IMG/VR virus record: IMGVR_UViG_3300032282_004241
Span: 1-51,194 of that record
Origin: a virus
DNA length: 51,194 bases
Reading direction: 5' to 3' (one strand)
Position numbers and translations under genes: made by a program. The notes under the pieces are model-generated. The model searched no databases and was not told the DNA's origin. It saw only the letters and a program-made list of their open reading frames with translations. Of this stretch, positions 9,244 through 18,137 are shown piece by piece (position 1 is the first letter of the stretch; every line of letters starts with the position of its first letter).

Positions 9244-9507
9244 TTGAGGCAACAGCTTTCAGAAGAAGACCGTTTGATTGCAGACCACATGCGACGGGCA
9301 ATGCGCGAAGTGCAAGATGCACTGTCCATTGCCAAGCGGTCTAAACACGGACGCGCGTATGATGTAGTGCGTGAGCTTTCACGCATTGCAGCGGCGTTGG
9401 GCTCTGTGGGTACTGTCGCGCCAAAAGCGACTGATGACCCAGACCTGATGCCTGAAGATGAACGCACGAAACGCTGGCGCGAAGCGCGTCAGCGTAAAGG
9501 GAAATGA
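9244..9507 (+). CDS. Small helical hypothetical protein
   Basis: An 87-residue protein starting at TTG 9244, two nucleotides after the previous stop. ATG 9289 would give a shorter form. It is highly charged and helical (EEDRLIADHMRRAMREVQDA), with a basic C-terminus (KRWREARQRKGK). It fits tightly between a structural gene and the portal, 3 nt before its start, and is likely part of that operon. No family recognised. Confidence 0.5.
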   Translation: MRQQLSEEDRLIADHMRRAMREVQDALSIAKRSKHGRAYDVVRELSRIAAALGSVGTVAPKATDDPDLMPEDERTKRWREARQRKGK

Positions 9508-9510
9508 TAA

Positions 9511-12500
9511 ATGGCCGAGGATGAAAAAGGCAAAGTCGTTAAGCCAGTGTCAAATGGTGACGGCAAAGCCAAGGCCCGTTCAGGCAAGCCCCGCAAAATC
9601 CCTAAAGTGGCCATGATCTCCCGTACTGCAAGCATGGGCGGTATGGGCATGGGTAACGCCGGAAGTGTTCAAGGCTCGGGCGGCAATTTCTATTCGCCAG
9701 AGCTTTCCACGGACTTCTTGGAGTTGCCGCAGAGCCTCCATGAACAGTGGAACTACTATCGCTTCTTCTATCGTTCCGAAGCCTTTGTGGGTCAAGCGAT
9801 TGATCTACACACAGAACTTCCGCTCAGTAAAATCCGCATCGGTGTGCCTAAGTGCAAGAATCGTGAAGTGGCTCTTGCGGCATATCGCTTTTGTGAGAAG
9901 TGGGCCAAAAGCATCAACCTCATGGATCGGTTGCAGGTGATCGTCCATGAACGGAATCTGCTGGGTGAAGTGTTCATCTGGTTTGAGGACGCGACGCCCG
10001 AGATGCCCCCTGACGTTCGGGGTCGCCCTTCCCGTATCTTGGACGAGGAAGGCAATCCGGTTGAGCACTGGATCGAATATGATGATGCCGATGAACGTGC
10101 GTTCAAGTGGCTCAAAAAGAACTACAAAGGCTGGACGTCCATTCGGGTACTGCCGCCAGAGCAAGTCCGTATGGAGTCCTTCAACTTCACGAGTGAGCGG
10201 ATCATCGAACTGATCCCGGACTCCAAGACGAAGGACATCATTGAGCGTGCAAAGGCAGGCGACATAAACGCACAGCGCGTCGTGCTCTCCATGCCCGCCG
10301 AGGTTGTCAAGGCCGTTACCGAGGGGAGCTATATCCCCCTTAATACGGACCCTGATGCGGGATCGTTCGTCTACTATCTGGCGAACCGCAAGTCTGACTA
10401 TGAGCCCCGTGGTCGTTCTTTGCTAGAGCGTTGCTTCCTTCCAGGAACGCCGATCTGGGTGAAGCGGGACGGGATCATTCAGCAAGTCCCTGTTGAAGAT
10501 GCGGACCCCAGCACGGATGAGGCCCTTACCCATAAGGGCCGGTTCAAGTCATTTGCAACGGGATTCCGCCCCGTTGCAGAAGAAGTCTGCGTCGTTTCTG
10601 TTGAAGGGATTGAACACACCATTGGTGTGACTTGTGAGCATCGATTCCTTGTCATTGATGATGATGGTTCAGAGCGGTGGGTCGAGGCAAAAGACCTTCG
10701 TGTGGGGGATAGCCTCTGTGAAGGGGCTGTGCTATCAACGGCTGAATCTCCCGAACGAATCGATCTCGTAGACTGGTGGACGGGTAGAACTCTTGAGGGT
10801 GGTCGACGGAATCGACCCAATCAGGCGGGTTCTGACATCGGGTCAAGGTTTTTGACTGCTGTTGAAACCGATGGGTCAGATGATGGCCTCACAGTTACGT
10901 TCGAGCATCGGCAGGATGATGCCAATCGAGTTGAAGGCGTTGCCAAGGTAGGCCGTCTTGTTCATTGGTTGGAATCGTTGACAGAGCCTACCGAAGCGTC
11001 CTATGAGGCCGTTGCTGCTGTTACCAGCCAGACCGAATCCGATGTACGAAACAATGCCCATCGCCTTCGTAAGGTGTCTGGGCTGATTACTGAACGGAAG
11101 TACAAGAAGGGCCTCGCTAGGGGTAGGGGGGCGGTTACCTTATGGCACCCTCTCCCAAAGGGCACCATCGTTCATGGTGAATTCTCGCATTTCACCGTTT
11201 CGTCTCCAGTCCGGTATATCGACCTGACTCCAGACTTCTGCTGGCTTTTGGGCACCTGGATTGGCGATGGGTGCCTGTGGACGTCGAAAGATGCCCCTCT
11301 AGTTGCGTGTCAGCTAGGTTGGACGTTTGGCCGACACAGTGAAGTGGCCAAGGCCGTTCGAGAGCGGGTTATCGAGATTGCGACTTCAGCCTTCGGGGCT
11401 GAAAATCTGACTACAAACGCATCGCCCTTCCACAAAGAGGACGACCCTGACCGAACTACGGAAGGGGTCGGAATCATCGATCCTCTTTTGAGTCGATGGT
11501 TCATGGGCGAATTCGGACACAAGGCTCAGGGGAAGCACCTTCCTGCGTGGTTCTTTGACCTACCCGATACACACCTTCTGTCGTTCCTTCAGGGTGTTCT
11601 GGACACCGATGGGTGTCTGATTATGGGTCGGTCTTCAATCGAGTTGACGCTTGATAACAAGCGGTTGATTGACCAGATCCACCTGATTTGCAATCGACTC
11701 GGGTTCAACACCTATGTCAAGTGGTCTCATAAGCCTGCCCGGACATGGATGCGTAAGTGGAAAACCAAGGATGGGTTCAACGAAAAGACCTACAGTTACG
11801 AGCCAAAATCTTTCCCGCTCCTGAGCGCAAACTGCCATGATGATGTCATGCGCTGGGCCGATGGTTCCGTGAAGGGTCGATTTGTTGACCTGACGACCGT
11901 GAAAGCCGCGAAGAAAAGCCGGTTCGTTGGTGGGCGTTTGACCCGTCGAGTATTGGGGGTCGAGCACCTTCCTTATGAAGGTCCCGTCTATTCGTTCGGC
12001 GTTACGAACGACGAGTCTCATGTGACGGGCGGTGTGGTCACGCACAATTGTATTCGCGCCCTCGTGTATCGAGATAAGCTGCGTCAGGCGCAGACAAGCA
12101 TTGCGTCACGCCACATGACACCGATTCGGGTCGTCTACGGTGAGAACATGGATGCTGCGGATGTGGAGGCACTTCGCGAACAAGTTGATATGTCGCTGCA
12201 AGACCCAGATTATTCGATCATCGCGAACTTCCAAATTAATTGGGAAGAGATGGGTGCAGATCAGCGGTTGCTCGATCTGAACACCGAGTATGACCTGACT
12301 GACCGACAGCTTTACGCCGGTATGGGCGTGACCGAAGGTCTGTTGTCGGGCGAAAGCGCCTACTCGGGGGATAAAATCAACATCGAGGTCATCAACACCC
12401 GCTACATGCTGTTGCGGGAACAGATCCAGTCTCTTGTTGAGAGCTACTTTTTCAAGCCCATGTGTGCCCGCATGGGCTTTGTCGATACCGACGAGGACGG

Positions 12501-12840
12501 TGACGAATACGTCGTCGTGCCGACCCTGTCGTTCACTCGCTTGGCGCTCCGTGACAATCGCGATACGTTCGATGCCCTGTATAACCTATATCAGAAGGGC
12601 AGTTTGGATGTGGAGACGATCTTGGAGTTGCTGAATTTAGACCCTGTGACTGTCCGCGAGAAACTTGAGAAAGACCTGTTCACGGTGAATGATCCGACGT
12701 TCAACGAGGTCTTGCGTGGAATCTATGGGGATGTTGGTCGGGCTCTTGCTGAGAAGTCTAACGCCATGGAGAAGATTGCCGAGAACTTGGGGCTCAAATA
12801 TACGCCCCCCAAGGAAGAGGGTGACGGTCGGTTCGGATGA
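9511..12840 (+). CDS. Portal protein, interrupted by an intein
   Basis: The precursor is 1109 residues; removing the intein (C308-N846) leaves about 570, a typical large-phage portal size. Portal-like features include the N-terminal YYRFFYRSEAFVGQAIDLHTEL helix region and VIVHERNLLGEVFIWFED. The post-intein helical segment includes YDLTDRQLYAGMGVTEGLLSGESAYSG, and the C-terminal helices resemble the crown/stem. Portals form the dodecameric channel at one capsid vertex through which terminase pumps DNA. The gene order terL, decoration, small ORF, portal supports this. Start ATG 9511 follows AAAGGGA. Confidence 0.85.
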   Translation: MAEDEKGKVVKPVSNGDGKAKARSGKPRKIPKVAMISRTASMGGMGMGNAGSVQGSGGNFYSPELSTDFLELPQSLHEQWNYYRFFYRSEAFVGQAIDLHTELPLSKIRIGVPKCKNREVALAAYRFCEKWAKSINLMDRLQVIVHERNLLGEVFIWFEDATPEMPPDVRGRPSRILDEEGNPVEHWIEYDDADERAFKWLKKNYKGWTSIRVLPPEQVRMESFNFTSERIIELIPDSKTKDIIERAKAGDINAQRVVLSMPAEVVKAVTEGSYIPLNTDPDAGSFVYYLANRKSDYEPRGRSLLERCFLPGTPIWVKRDGIIQQVPVEDADPSTDEALTHKGRFKSFATGFRPVAEEVCVVSVEGIEHTIGVTCEHRFLVIDDDGSERWVEAKDLRVGDSLCEGAVLSTAESPERIDLVDWWTGRTLEGGRRNRPNQAGSDIGSRFLTAVETDGSDDGLTVTFEHRQDDANRVEGVAKVGRLVHWLESLTEPTEASYEAVAAVTSQTESDVRNNAHRLRKVSGLITERKYKKGLARGRGAVTLWHPLPKGTIVHGEFSHFTVSSPVRYIDLTPDFCWLLGTWIGDGCLWTSKDAPLVACQLGWTFGRHSEVAKAVRERVIEIATSAFGAENLTTNASPFHKEDDPDRTTEGVGIIDPLLSRWFMGEFGHKAQGKHLPAWFFDLPDTHLLSFLQGVLDTDGCLIMGRSSIELTLDNKRLIDQIHLICNRLGFNTYVKWSHKPARTWMRKWKTKDGFNEKTYSYEPKSFPLLSANCHDDVMRWADGSVKGRFVDLTTVKAAKKSRFVGGRLTRRVLGVEHLPYEGPVYSFGVTNDESHVTGGVVTHNCIRALVYRDKLRQAQTSIASRHMTPIRVVYGENMDAADVEALREQVDMSLQDPDYSIIANFQINWEEMGADQRLLDLNTEYDLTDRQLYAGMGVTEGLLSGESAYSGDKINIEVINTRYMLLREQIQSLVESYFFKPMCARMGFVDTDEDGDEYVVVPTLSFTRLALRDNRDTFDALYNLYQKGSLDVETILELLNLDPVTVREKLEKDLFTVNDPTFNEVLRGIYGDVGRALAEKSNAMEKIAENLGLKYTPPKEEGDGRFG
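10432..12048 (+). mobile_element. Full-length LAGLIDADG intein in the portal (539 aa)
   Basis: The intein begins at Cys308 (CFLPGTPIWVKRDG) and ends at the canonical VVTHN/C junction (Asn846/Cys847). TCEHRFLV is the block B His motif, and YEGPVYSFGVTNDESHV forms block F. The endonuclease has two LAGLIDADG motifs, WLLGTWIGDGCLW (~577-589) and LLSFLQGVLDTDG (~689-701), so it may still be active. A basic segment with NAHRLRKVSG between blocks B and the endonuclease may bind DNA. Confidence 0.93.
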
Positions 12841-12877
12841 CACTCCGCGTTATCCATGCTATTAAGAACCCCCCGGC

Positions 12878-13804
12878 ATGACACCAAATCGCCCCCGTTG
12901 TAAGATCGCCTCCGTGGACAGCGCCCGCATATTGCGCCTCGCAAGCGCCATGCCCATTGGCGATCCGGATCGCCGCGTACTACTGGCATTCCTGCAAAAA
13001 AACGCGATTGATTTCCCAACTGAGGACGCACGCAAGAAGTACCTCAAGGACCATCCGGACGCAGACCCTAAGAACCATTCCGTTCAAAAGTCGAAGCAGG
13101 ATGGTGCCAAGGGTGATGATGATGAGGGCAAGGGTCTTCTGCACAAGCTGAAGACCAAGGTTGTCGGCTTGTTGAAGGATATACGTGCAACGTCTGAGAT
13201 CAGCAAGGCGTTGACAGATACGACGCCTGAGGTCCAGCAAGCTTTTCTGGACACGGACACGTACAACACGACCTTTGGCAAGGTCTGTGCCCGGATCGAG
13301 CACCGTGCCAAAAAGTTCGTGTCCGCGATCACCAACAGCATCTCTAAAGAAGTGCATGAGGTGAAACATGCCGTTCATGCCAGCAAGAAACTACTGAAGA
13401 GGCCCCCCGGCCCATTCAGCAAGGAAGACAAGGGGGCCTTCTACTCGGCAGGGGCATATGTTGCAGGCACGATGCTTGCGGCAATCCCACCCGGAGGTGC
13501 TTTGATGGCAGCGGGTGCATTGGGCAAGTCCTTTGCTATGCACGTTGGAGTCAAAGCTGTCAGTCTGATCTTGGACAAAGGATTTACCCACTTTGAGTGG
13601 GCTGAGACGTTGCTGCACGGCATCCATCACATTGCCGCCAAAGATGATGGCGACAAAAAAAGTCGGAATGAAGAGGACAGGCTTCGGGAAGCCCTGGTCC
13701 GTGCCTTGGTCGAAACCATCCCCGAAGTTCTCCGCAACTTGACGGATGAAGATCGTAAGATGATCCTTCGAGGCGAACTGCCCAGGGATAAGGACGAGGG
13801 CTGA
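12878..13804 (+). CDS. Virion-associated hypothetical protein with shared peptide motif and hydrophobic segment
   Basis: The 308-residue protein carries the shared motif RILRLASAMPIGDPDRRVLL at residues 17-36. A lysine-rich segment FPTEDARKKYLKDHPDADP follows, as seen in many phage structural proteins. Residues ~190-235 are hydrophobic and glycine-rich (AGTMLAAIPPGGALMAAGAL) and could insert in a membrane. The C-terminus is acidic. There is no clear ribosome site before ATG 12878. It may be an ejected or head-internal protein that contacts the host membrane; this is inference. Confidence 0.5.
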   Translation: MTPNRPRCKIASVDSARILRLASAMPIGDPDRRVLLAFLQKNAIDFPTEDARKKYLKDHPDADPKNHSVQKSKQDGAKGDDDEGKGLLHKLKTKVVGLLKDIRATSEISKALTDTTPEVQQAFLDTDTYNTTFGKVCARIEHRAKKFVSAITNSISKEVHEVKHAVHASKKLLKRPPGPFSKEDKGAFYSAGAYVAGTMLAAIPPGGALMAAGALGKSFAMHVGVKAVSLILDKGFTHFEWAETLLHGIHHIAAKDDGDKKSRNEEDRLREALVRALVETIPEVLRNLTDEDRKMILRGELPRDKDEG

Positions 13805-13833
13805 AATAGCCCGCCTATCCGGAGGCGGTGTGC

Positions 13834-15387
13834 ATGGCACAGCCCCCGTTTCTTCTCGATGTCCTCCAAGTAGAGCCCGGCTCTGGGCAAACCCTCACTA
13901 TCAGTCGTAATGCGGCTGACGGCACACTGCGTTTTGTGGATGCCGTTATTTCTGGTGGGATCACCCTTCCAGAACTGATTGGTCTACGAAGCGTGACAGG
14001 GTTGTTCCTTGTCGGTCGTGGTGGCGATGGCTCCCCCTACACATCGATTCAAGACGCATTGGACGCTATTCCAGATTCGTCTAGTGCCAGCGCACCGTCT
14101 ACTATCTTGATGCTGCCCGGCGTGTACGAGGGCAACATCAAGATTCAGAAAGACGGTGTGTTTCTGATTGGGTTTGGTGCTACGGTCAAGAACAGCGGTG
14201 TTGGGCACACCATCGAAATCTTGGCGTCGCAGACGGTGACACCGAAGTCCGTCATCCTATCAGGTCTGACCATTCAGAATGATGAGCCGGGCTACGCCTG
14301 TCTCAAAATCACAGGGGCGGATTCATTTGCTTCTGGCACAGTGACAGTGAACGCTGCGCCCTTGGCAACTGGCGACTTGGTTACGATTGCGGGCGTGAAT
14401 CTGGTCGGTACCGCAGGTACCCGAACGTCTGGGTCGGACAACTTCAGTGTTTCAGGCGGGACAGTAGATGCGATTGCCGCTGAAATTGCCGCTGCAATCA
14501 ACGACCCTGCTAACTCCTTCGCGGCATCCGTAAGTGCGACTTCAGCTTTGGGGGTGGTCACAATCACGGCAATCACGGCGGGCTCGGATGGCAACGCGAT
14601 CACCCTGACTGTGGCCACCGTGCCTGCGGGCAACATGACAGCTTCCGGGGCAACCTTGGCTGGTGGTGGTGCCGCAGGCAATGAGGTGGGTCTGGGCCAG
14701 ATTCTTGCCAAAGATTGCGTGTTTCAGGCGGACGCGGTTGGTGGGAACTACCAAGTCTGGTCGGATACCGCGAATGTTGTTCGGGTGCAAGGCGGATCTT
14801 TTACGGGATCGGCTTTGGCTTCAATCACACAAGCCATCAACACGGCTGAATTTAGCCTGACGAGTTTGGCTTGGGTTGGTGACATTGGCCTGTCCTATGA
14901 CACTGGGCAGGACCAACCCGCAACGCTATCTAGCGAGTACCTTTTGTCGAATCTCCCTGCCGTGGGAGACATCACGACCAATTTGGTGGGTCTTGGCTCT
15001 CTTACTGTCACATCCTGTTCGTGTGGGGATTTGACTGTTGGGGGAACCCAACTTGTATCGGCCACACAGAGCAAATTTGGCGCTCTGAGTCTGGTAGACA
15101 CGGTTGCGGTCGTCCTTGATCGATGTTCCAGAGTGAGTTTGTTCAATGCTGGCGGCACTCCGACACTTGCGGAAAGTATGTCGACGGGTTCGGCAAGTTT
15201 TGTCGCGTCAGTCTCAGAGACCGTGACGTTCACGATTGAGCAGCCGGACGACAATTATCTCGTCCTATTGGACGTGCCTACGGTCTTGGTGAGGGCTGCG
15301 GTCACAAATCGCACGTCTTCTGATTTCACAATTGATACAGACGTGGCTTGCACGAGCACCATTGATTTCACCGTGGTCAGAAAGTAA
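13834..15387 (+). CDS. Beta-helix fibre/appendage protein with inserted repeat module
   Basis: ATG 13834 is preferred over GTG 13828 because GGAGG ends 8 nt upstream, giving 517 residues. The start of a pectate-lyase-like right-handed beta-helix is visible (YTSIQDALDAIPDS, then ILMLPGVYEGNIKI). After about 160 residues an adhesin-type module of the kind in the protein at 4130 is inserted (AIAAEIAAAINDPANSFAA...GSDGNAITL). The helix then resumes (KDCVFQADAV...). The C-terminal ~60 residues (TIEQPDDNYLVLLDVP...NRTSSDFTI) resemble H-type-lectin-like tail-fibre tips. It is probably a virion appendage. Confidence 0.65.
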   Translation: MAQPPFLLDVLQVEPGSGQTLTISRNAADGTLRFVDAVISGGITLPELIGLRSVTGLFLVGRGGDGSPYTSIQDALDAIPDSSSASAPSTILMLPGVYEGNIKIQKDGVFLIGFGATVKNSGVGHTIEILASQTVTPKSVILSGLTIQNDEPGYACLKITGADSFASGTVTVNAAPLATGDLVTIAGVNLVGTAGTRTSGSDNFSVSGGTVDAIAAEIAAAINDPANSFAASVSATSALGVVTITAITAGSDGNAITLTVATVPAGNMTASGATLAGGGAAGNEVGLGQILAKDCVFQADAVGGNYQVWSDTANVVRVQGGSFTGSALASITQAINTAEFSLTSLAWVGDIGLSYDTGQDQPATLSSEYLLSNLPAVGDITTNLVGLGSLTVTSCSCGDLTVGGTQLVSATQSKFGALSLVDTVAVVLDRCSRVSLFNAGGTPTLAESMSTGSASFVASVSETVTFTIEQPDDNYLVLLDVPTVLVRAAVTNRTSSDFTIDTDVACTSTIDFTVVRK

Positions 15388-15396
15388 GGCTGAACA

Positions 15397-15684
15397 ATGG
15401 CTTCCATCACGCTAGTACCTGTCGGCACTCCCCCGCAAACTCCGTACACCGTACAGGATAACCTCGATCAACTTCAGACAGACTTGGGTTCTTCTGATCC
15501 GGGTCAAGGTGCCTCACTTGTCGGGGTAGAGCCCATCGGGGTGGACAACGCTGCGGTTCTTGCGAATAGCTGCTACACGGCTTGGGTGAGCGCGGCCAAC
15601 ACGGTCACGGTTCGCTTCAGCAACTACTCCGTAGCATCGCAGAATCCCAATGCAAGCACGTTCAAGGTTATCGTGACCAAGTAA
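15397..15684 (+). CDS. Small fibre-associated structural protein
   Basis: A 95-residue protein at ATG 15397, nine nt after the fibre gene. It contains YTVQDNLDQLQTDLGSS followed by DPGQGASLVGVEP, a sequence style seen at joints of phage tail fibres. The C-terminal half is a short beta domain with IGVDNAAVLANSCYTAWVSA. It may be an accessory or tip protein of the preceding appendage. The assignment rests on style and position. Confidence 0.45.
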   Translation: MASITLVPVGTPPQTPYTVQDNLDQLQTDLGSSDPGQGASLVGVEPIGVDNAAVLANSCYTAWVSAANTVTVRFSNYSVASQNPNASTFKVIVTK

Positions 15685-15707
15685 CTAATGACGTTCAAGA
15701 CGGCCCG

Positions 15708-17084
15708 ATGTTAAACCCAACAAAAATTGCCGCTGAGGTGGGTAGTCCAAAGACGTTGACGCTGAAACGTCAACGTGAATTGGAGTACGCTCAAGATGCT
15801 GCTGCACAGAAACAGGCGGCCAAGACAATCATTGTCGCTTTCGTGGGGACGGCCCGGAAACTCCGTGATCGCATTGGTCAGAACTTGACCGACCGTGAGC
15901 TTGTTCGGGTTCTGAAAGCTGACCCGGAAGTCCAAACGTTTCTCAAAGATTTTGTCGGGCCGGATATTAAGTCCAGACACCAGACGGTCATCTATCGTTT
16001 TCGGGACGCCATTCAGGGCAAGACCGACGCAAAGGCTCTTGGGGAAGACCTCGGGAGACTCACCGAAAGCAGCTACTATGCTGACGCGGTGATGCTTCAG
16101 AAGCGTGCCCCTTTGATTGAGGCTATCGGGGAAGAGTTCCTGGACTTCTTCCCCAGCAACATGATCGTGGACTTGGATCCCGAGGGCCAAATTCGAGAGA
16201 TTACCGAACGATTCAATCATGTCGGCGAGACGATTGACGTAAAACAGCAACGCATGGTGGAGTTGTTGGATATTTTGGATGACCTCCGCGATATCGTCCG
16301 AACGGATCTTCGCGGCTCTTTCGGGACATTGAAGCACGCACAGGCAATGGTGGTGGCTTTGATGCTTGAAGCCGGCATCCGACCGGGTGCGGACCAAAAC
16401 GGCGTTTGGTTTGACCCAGACACCAACAAGATACTGCGTGGTGTCCGTGCGCTTGAAAGTGCGCCAAACAAGGTCTGGGTTAAGACCTACGGCGCCACAG
16501 ACCTGGAGACAACACATTTACAGTTCTCTGGCGGATCTGTTGTCCTAGATTTTCAAGGAAAGATGGGCAGTCAAAATCGCGCTGTCATTTCAGATCCCAT
16601 AACGGTGAGAAGCCTCAAGCAATACTATAACAGGGCGATCCAGGACGGGGTACTTCGAGTTATTCGGACATTAGATGGGGCTTCTTTGACTCCAGGGCAA
16701 GTAGCCGCTTATTGTGCCAAGTATAATTTCAGACCCACCGACTTGCGCAAGTTGAAGGCGACGACGTCCGTCTATGAAAATTTGAAGTCTGAGCAGGCGC
16801 AGTTGTACGCGGAGTTGCGCAAGATTTCGAAAAGTAAGGATCTGCGACTCAAAGTCGTAAGTGCCGTGCAGAACATGGTGTTGCGGGCACTTCAGAAGTC
16901 GCAATCGGATCTGTCACATGATGAGTTTGAGACTACCGTGTCAAACTACATCAACCCGGCAGTGCTGCTCAGGTTTCTTTCAACGGGTCGTCTGGACGAC
17001 ACGCTGTCAAACATGGTCCTAGCGGGCAAGACCACTGTCCGTTTTGACCCCAAGGTGTTTATCCAAGCCGCAATGGAGGTTTGA
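15708..17084 (+). CDS. Type IB topoisomerase-like protein (first of two)
   Basis: The open frame extends upstream to 15582, but ATG 15708 avoids the overlap with the previous gene and gives 458 residues. The C-terminal half follows the topoisomerase IB catalytic order: Arg225 in EAGIRPG, Lys285 in FQGKMGSQ, Arg347 in FRPTDLRKLKAT, His404, and Tyr414 in VSNYINPAVL. The vaccinia-type His-Tyr spacing is 9; here it is 10. These enzymes relax DNA through a 3'-phosphotyrosyl intermediate. The N-terminal ~200 residues are helical and unrecognised. It is divergent, so activity is uncertain. Its place among virion genes suggests a packaged protein. Confidence 0.6.
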   Translation: MLNPTKIAAEVGSPKTLTLKRQRELEYAQDAAAQKQAAKTIIVAFVGTARKLRDRIGQNLTDRELVRVLKADPEVQTFLKDFVGPDIKSRHQTVIYRFRDAIQGKTDAKALGEDLGRLTESSYYADAVMLQKRAPLIEAIGEEFLDFFPSNMIVDLDPEGQIREITERFNHVGETIDVKQQRMVELLDILDDLRDIVRTDLRGSFGTLKHAQAMVVALMLEAGIRPGADQNGVWFDPDTNKILRGVRALESAPNKVWVKTYGATDLETTHLQFSGGSVVLDFQGKMGSQNRAVISDPITVRSLKQYYNRAIQDGVLRVIRTLDGASLTPGQVAAYCAKYNFRPTDLRKLKATTSVYENLKSEQAQLYAELRKISKSKDLRLKVVSAVQNMVLRALQKSQSDLSHDEFETTVSNYINPAVLLRFLSTGRLDDTLSNMVLAGKTTVRFDPKVFIQAAMEV

Positions 17085-17085
17085 T

Positions 17086-17364
17086 ATGGATTTCAAGTGG
17101 GGCACTGGTCCTTCGATGGATTTGCACTTGCAGGAGCGAAAGATCACTTCGTCTTTCGAGTCCGTTAGGGATCTTGTTTCAACCTCAAAATGCTCACTGC
17201 TTCGAGTGGCATCTTTGGGTGATTTGTCCGGTTTTCTGCGTGTATCAAACGATCTGCTGATCCACAAGAGCACTCGTGATTTATGGTCTGTGTCAAAGAC
17301 CGCAGACGGTTCGATTGAGGTGACTCGTCTTTTTGACGACGACGGGTCACCCTTGAAGGGATGA
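17086..17364 (+). CDS. Small hypothetical protein
   Basis: 92 residues from ATG 17086, with GGAGGT just upstream; an in-frame TTG at 17044 lies inside the previous gene and is unlikely. The sequence has CSLLRVASLGDLSGFLRV, a partial echo of the LLRxAS motif in nearby proteins. The C-terminus (LWSVSKTADGSIEVTRLF) looks like a short beta hairpin. No family recognised. Confidence 0.5.
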   Translation: MDFKWGTGPSMDLHLQERKITSSFESVRDLVSTSKCSLLRVASLGDLSGFLRVSNDLLIHKSTRDLWSVSKTADGSIEVTRLFDDDGSPLKG

Positions 17365-17366
17365 TT

Positions 17367-17388
17367 CGATAAGAAGCCTATCTTATCG
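17367..17388 (+). promoter_or_regulatory. Perfect hairpin before the gene at 17421
   Basis: CGATAAGA (17367-17374) and TCTTATCG (17381-17388) form an 8-bp perfect stem around the loop AGCCTA. It lies in the short gap between two genes. No T-run follows, so it is more likely an mRNA processing or stability element than a terminator. Confidence 0.5.
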
Positions 17389-17420
17389 AGGCTTCGTAGT
17401 AGTTTTTGGTGAGGTTCGAG

Positions 17421-18137
17421 ATGCAAGGCCCAGACCCGAAAAAGATCGCACGAATTGCGGCGCTCCAGAAAACCGCTGGTGAAGTCCGATTCATCAAGGA
17501 TCGATCCGGCGATTCTAAGGAATGGGCCTGGGGTCCTCCCGGTGCGTCCGAACGGACCATCTCGGAGAATTTCCTCTTCAATGCCAAGGAGTTGAAACCC
17601 CTTGCATTGTCATTGCGTTCGGCACTTATGGCGCTTGGTCATGTGACCAGTGCCCATGCCCGTTTCGTCAAGATCAAGTCCCGCAACGTGTCACCTGATG
17701 GATCGCTTGGTGGGCAGGGCTATATCCAAAAGATCACAGACTTGCGCCGCCAATTGATGAACTGCATCGAGGTGCTGTCCGCATTTACGGACACCGTGTA
17801 CGACGAGATCAAGGCACCGCACTGGCAACCCGCAGAAGATAAGATGACTCCGCGAGACCGCAAAGAGGTCCAGCAAATCGTCGAGGAATCCACCGAGATC
17901 AAGGATGATCCCGAGGTTTGGGCAGAAGAAGAGGAAGCCGAGGAAGAGGTTCAGAAGAAGCCCACGCCCAAGAGTAAGAAGCGCAATAAAGAGGCCAGTG
18001 CAGATCCCCTGGCCCGTGTGGCTTCCCAAATCTGGATGGCATCCGAAGATTTTGCACGTAAGGATCCTGTGGGTCATGCCCGCCTTGTTGAAGCCATGAC
18101 GGGGATCTATCAGTTCATGCAGAAGGGGTCACCCTGA
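17421..18137 (+). CDS. Conserved phage virion-type protein of unknown function
   Basis: 238 residues from ATG 17421, preceded by GTGAGG; an upstream in-frame TTG at 17406 has worse spacing. The N-terminal region GEVRFIKDRSGDSKEWAWG and the helical part after it (ISENFLFNAKELKPLALSL) look like a conserved phage family I have seen without a function. The middle is acidic and lysine-rich (EEEEAEEEVQKK), and the C-terminus is helical. Its TGA overlaps the next ATG (TGATG at 18135-18139), indicating coupling. Confidence 0.5.
   Translation: MQGPDPKKIARIAALQKTAGEVRFIKDRSGDSKEWAWGPPGASERTISENFLFNAKELKPLALSLRSALMALGHVTSAHARFVKIKSRNVSPDGSLGGQGYIQKITDLRRQLMNCIEVLSAFTDTVYDEIKAPHWQPAEDKMTPRDRKEVQQIVEESTEIKDDPEVWAEEEEAEEEVQKKPTPKSKKRNKEASADPLARVASQIWMASEDFARKDPVGHARLVEAMTGIYQFMQKGSP

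Noticed and set aside
15582-15707. Upstream extension of the first topoisomerase-like gene
   Set aside because: It overlaps the 95-aa structural gene and its residues look like an out-of-frame reading of that gene.
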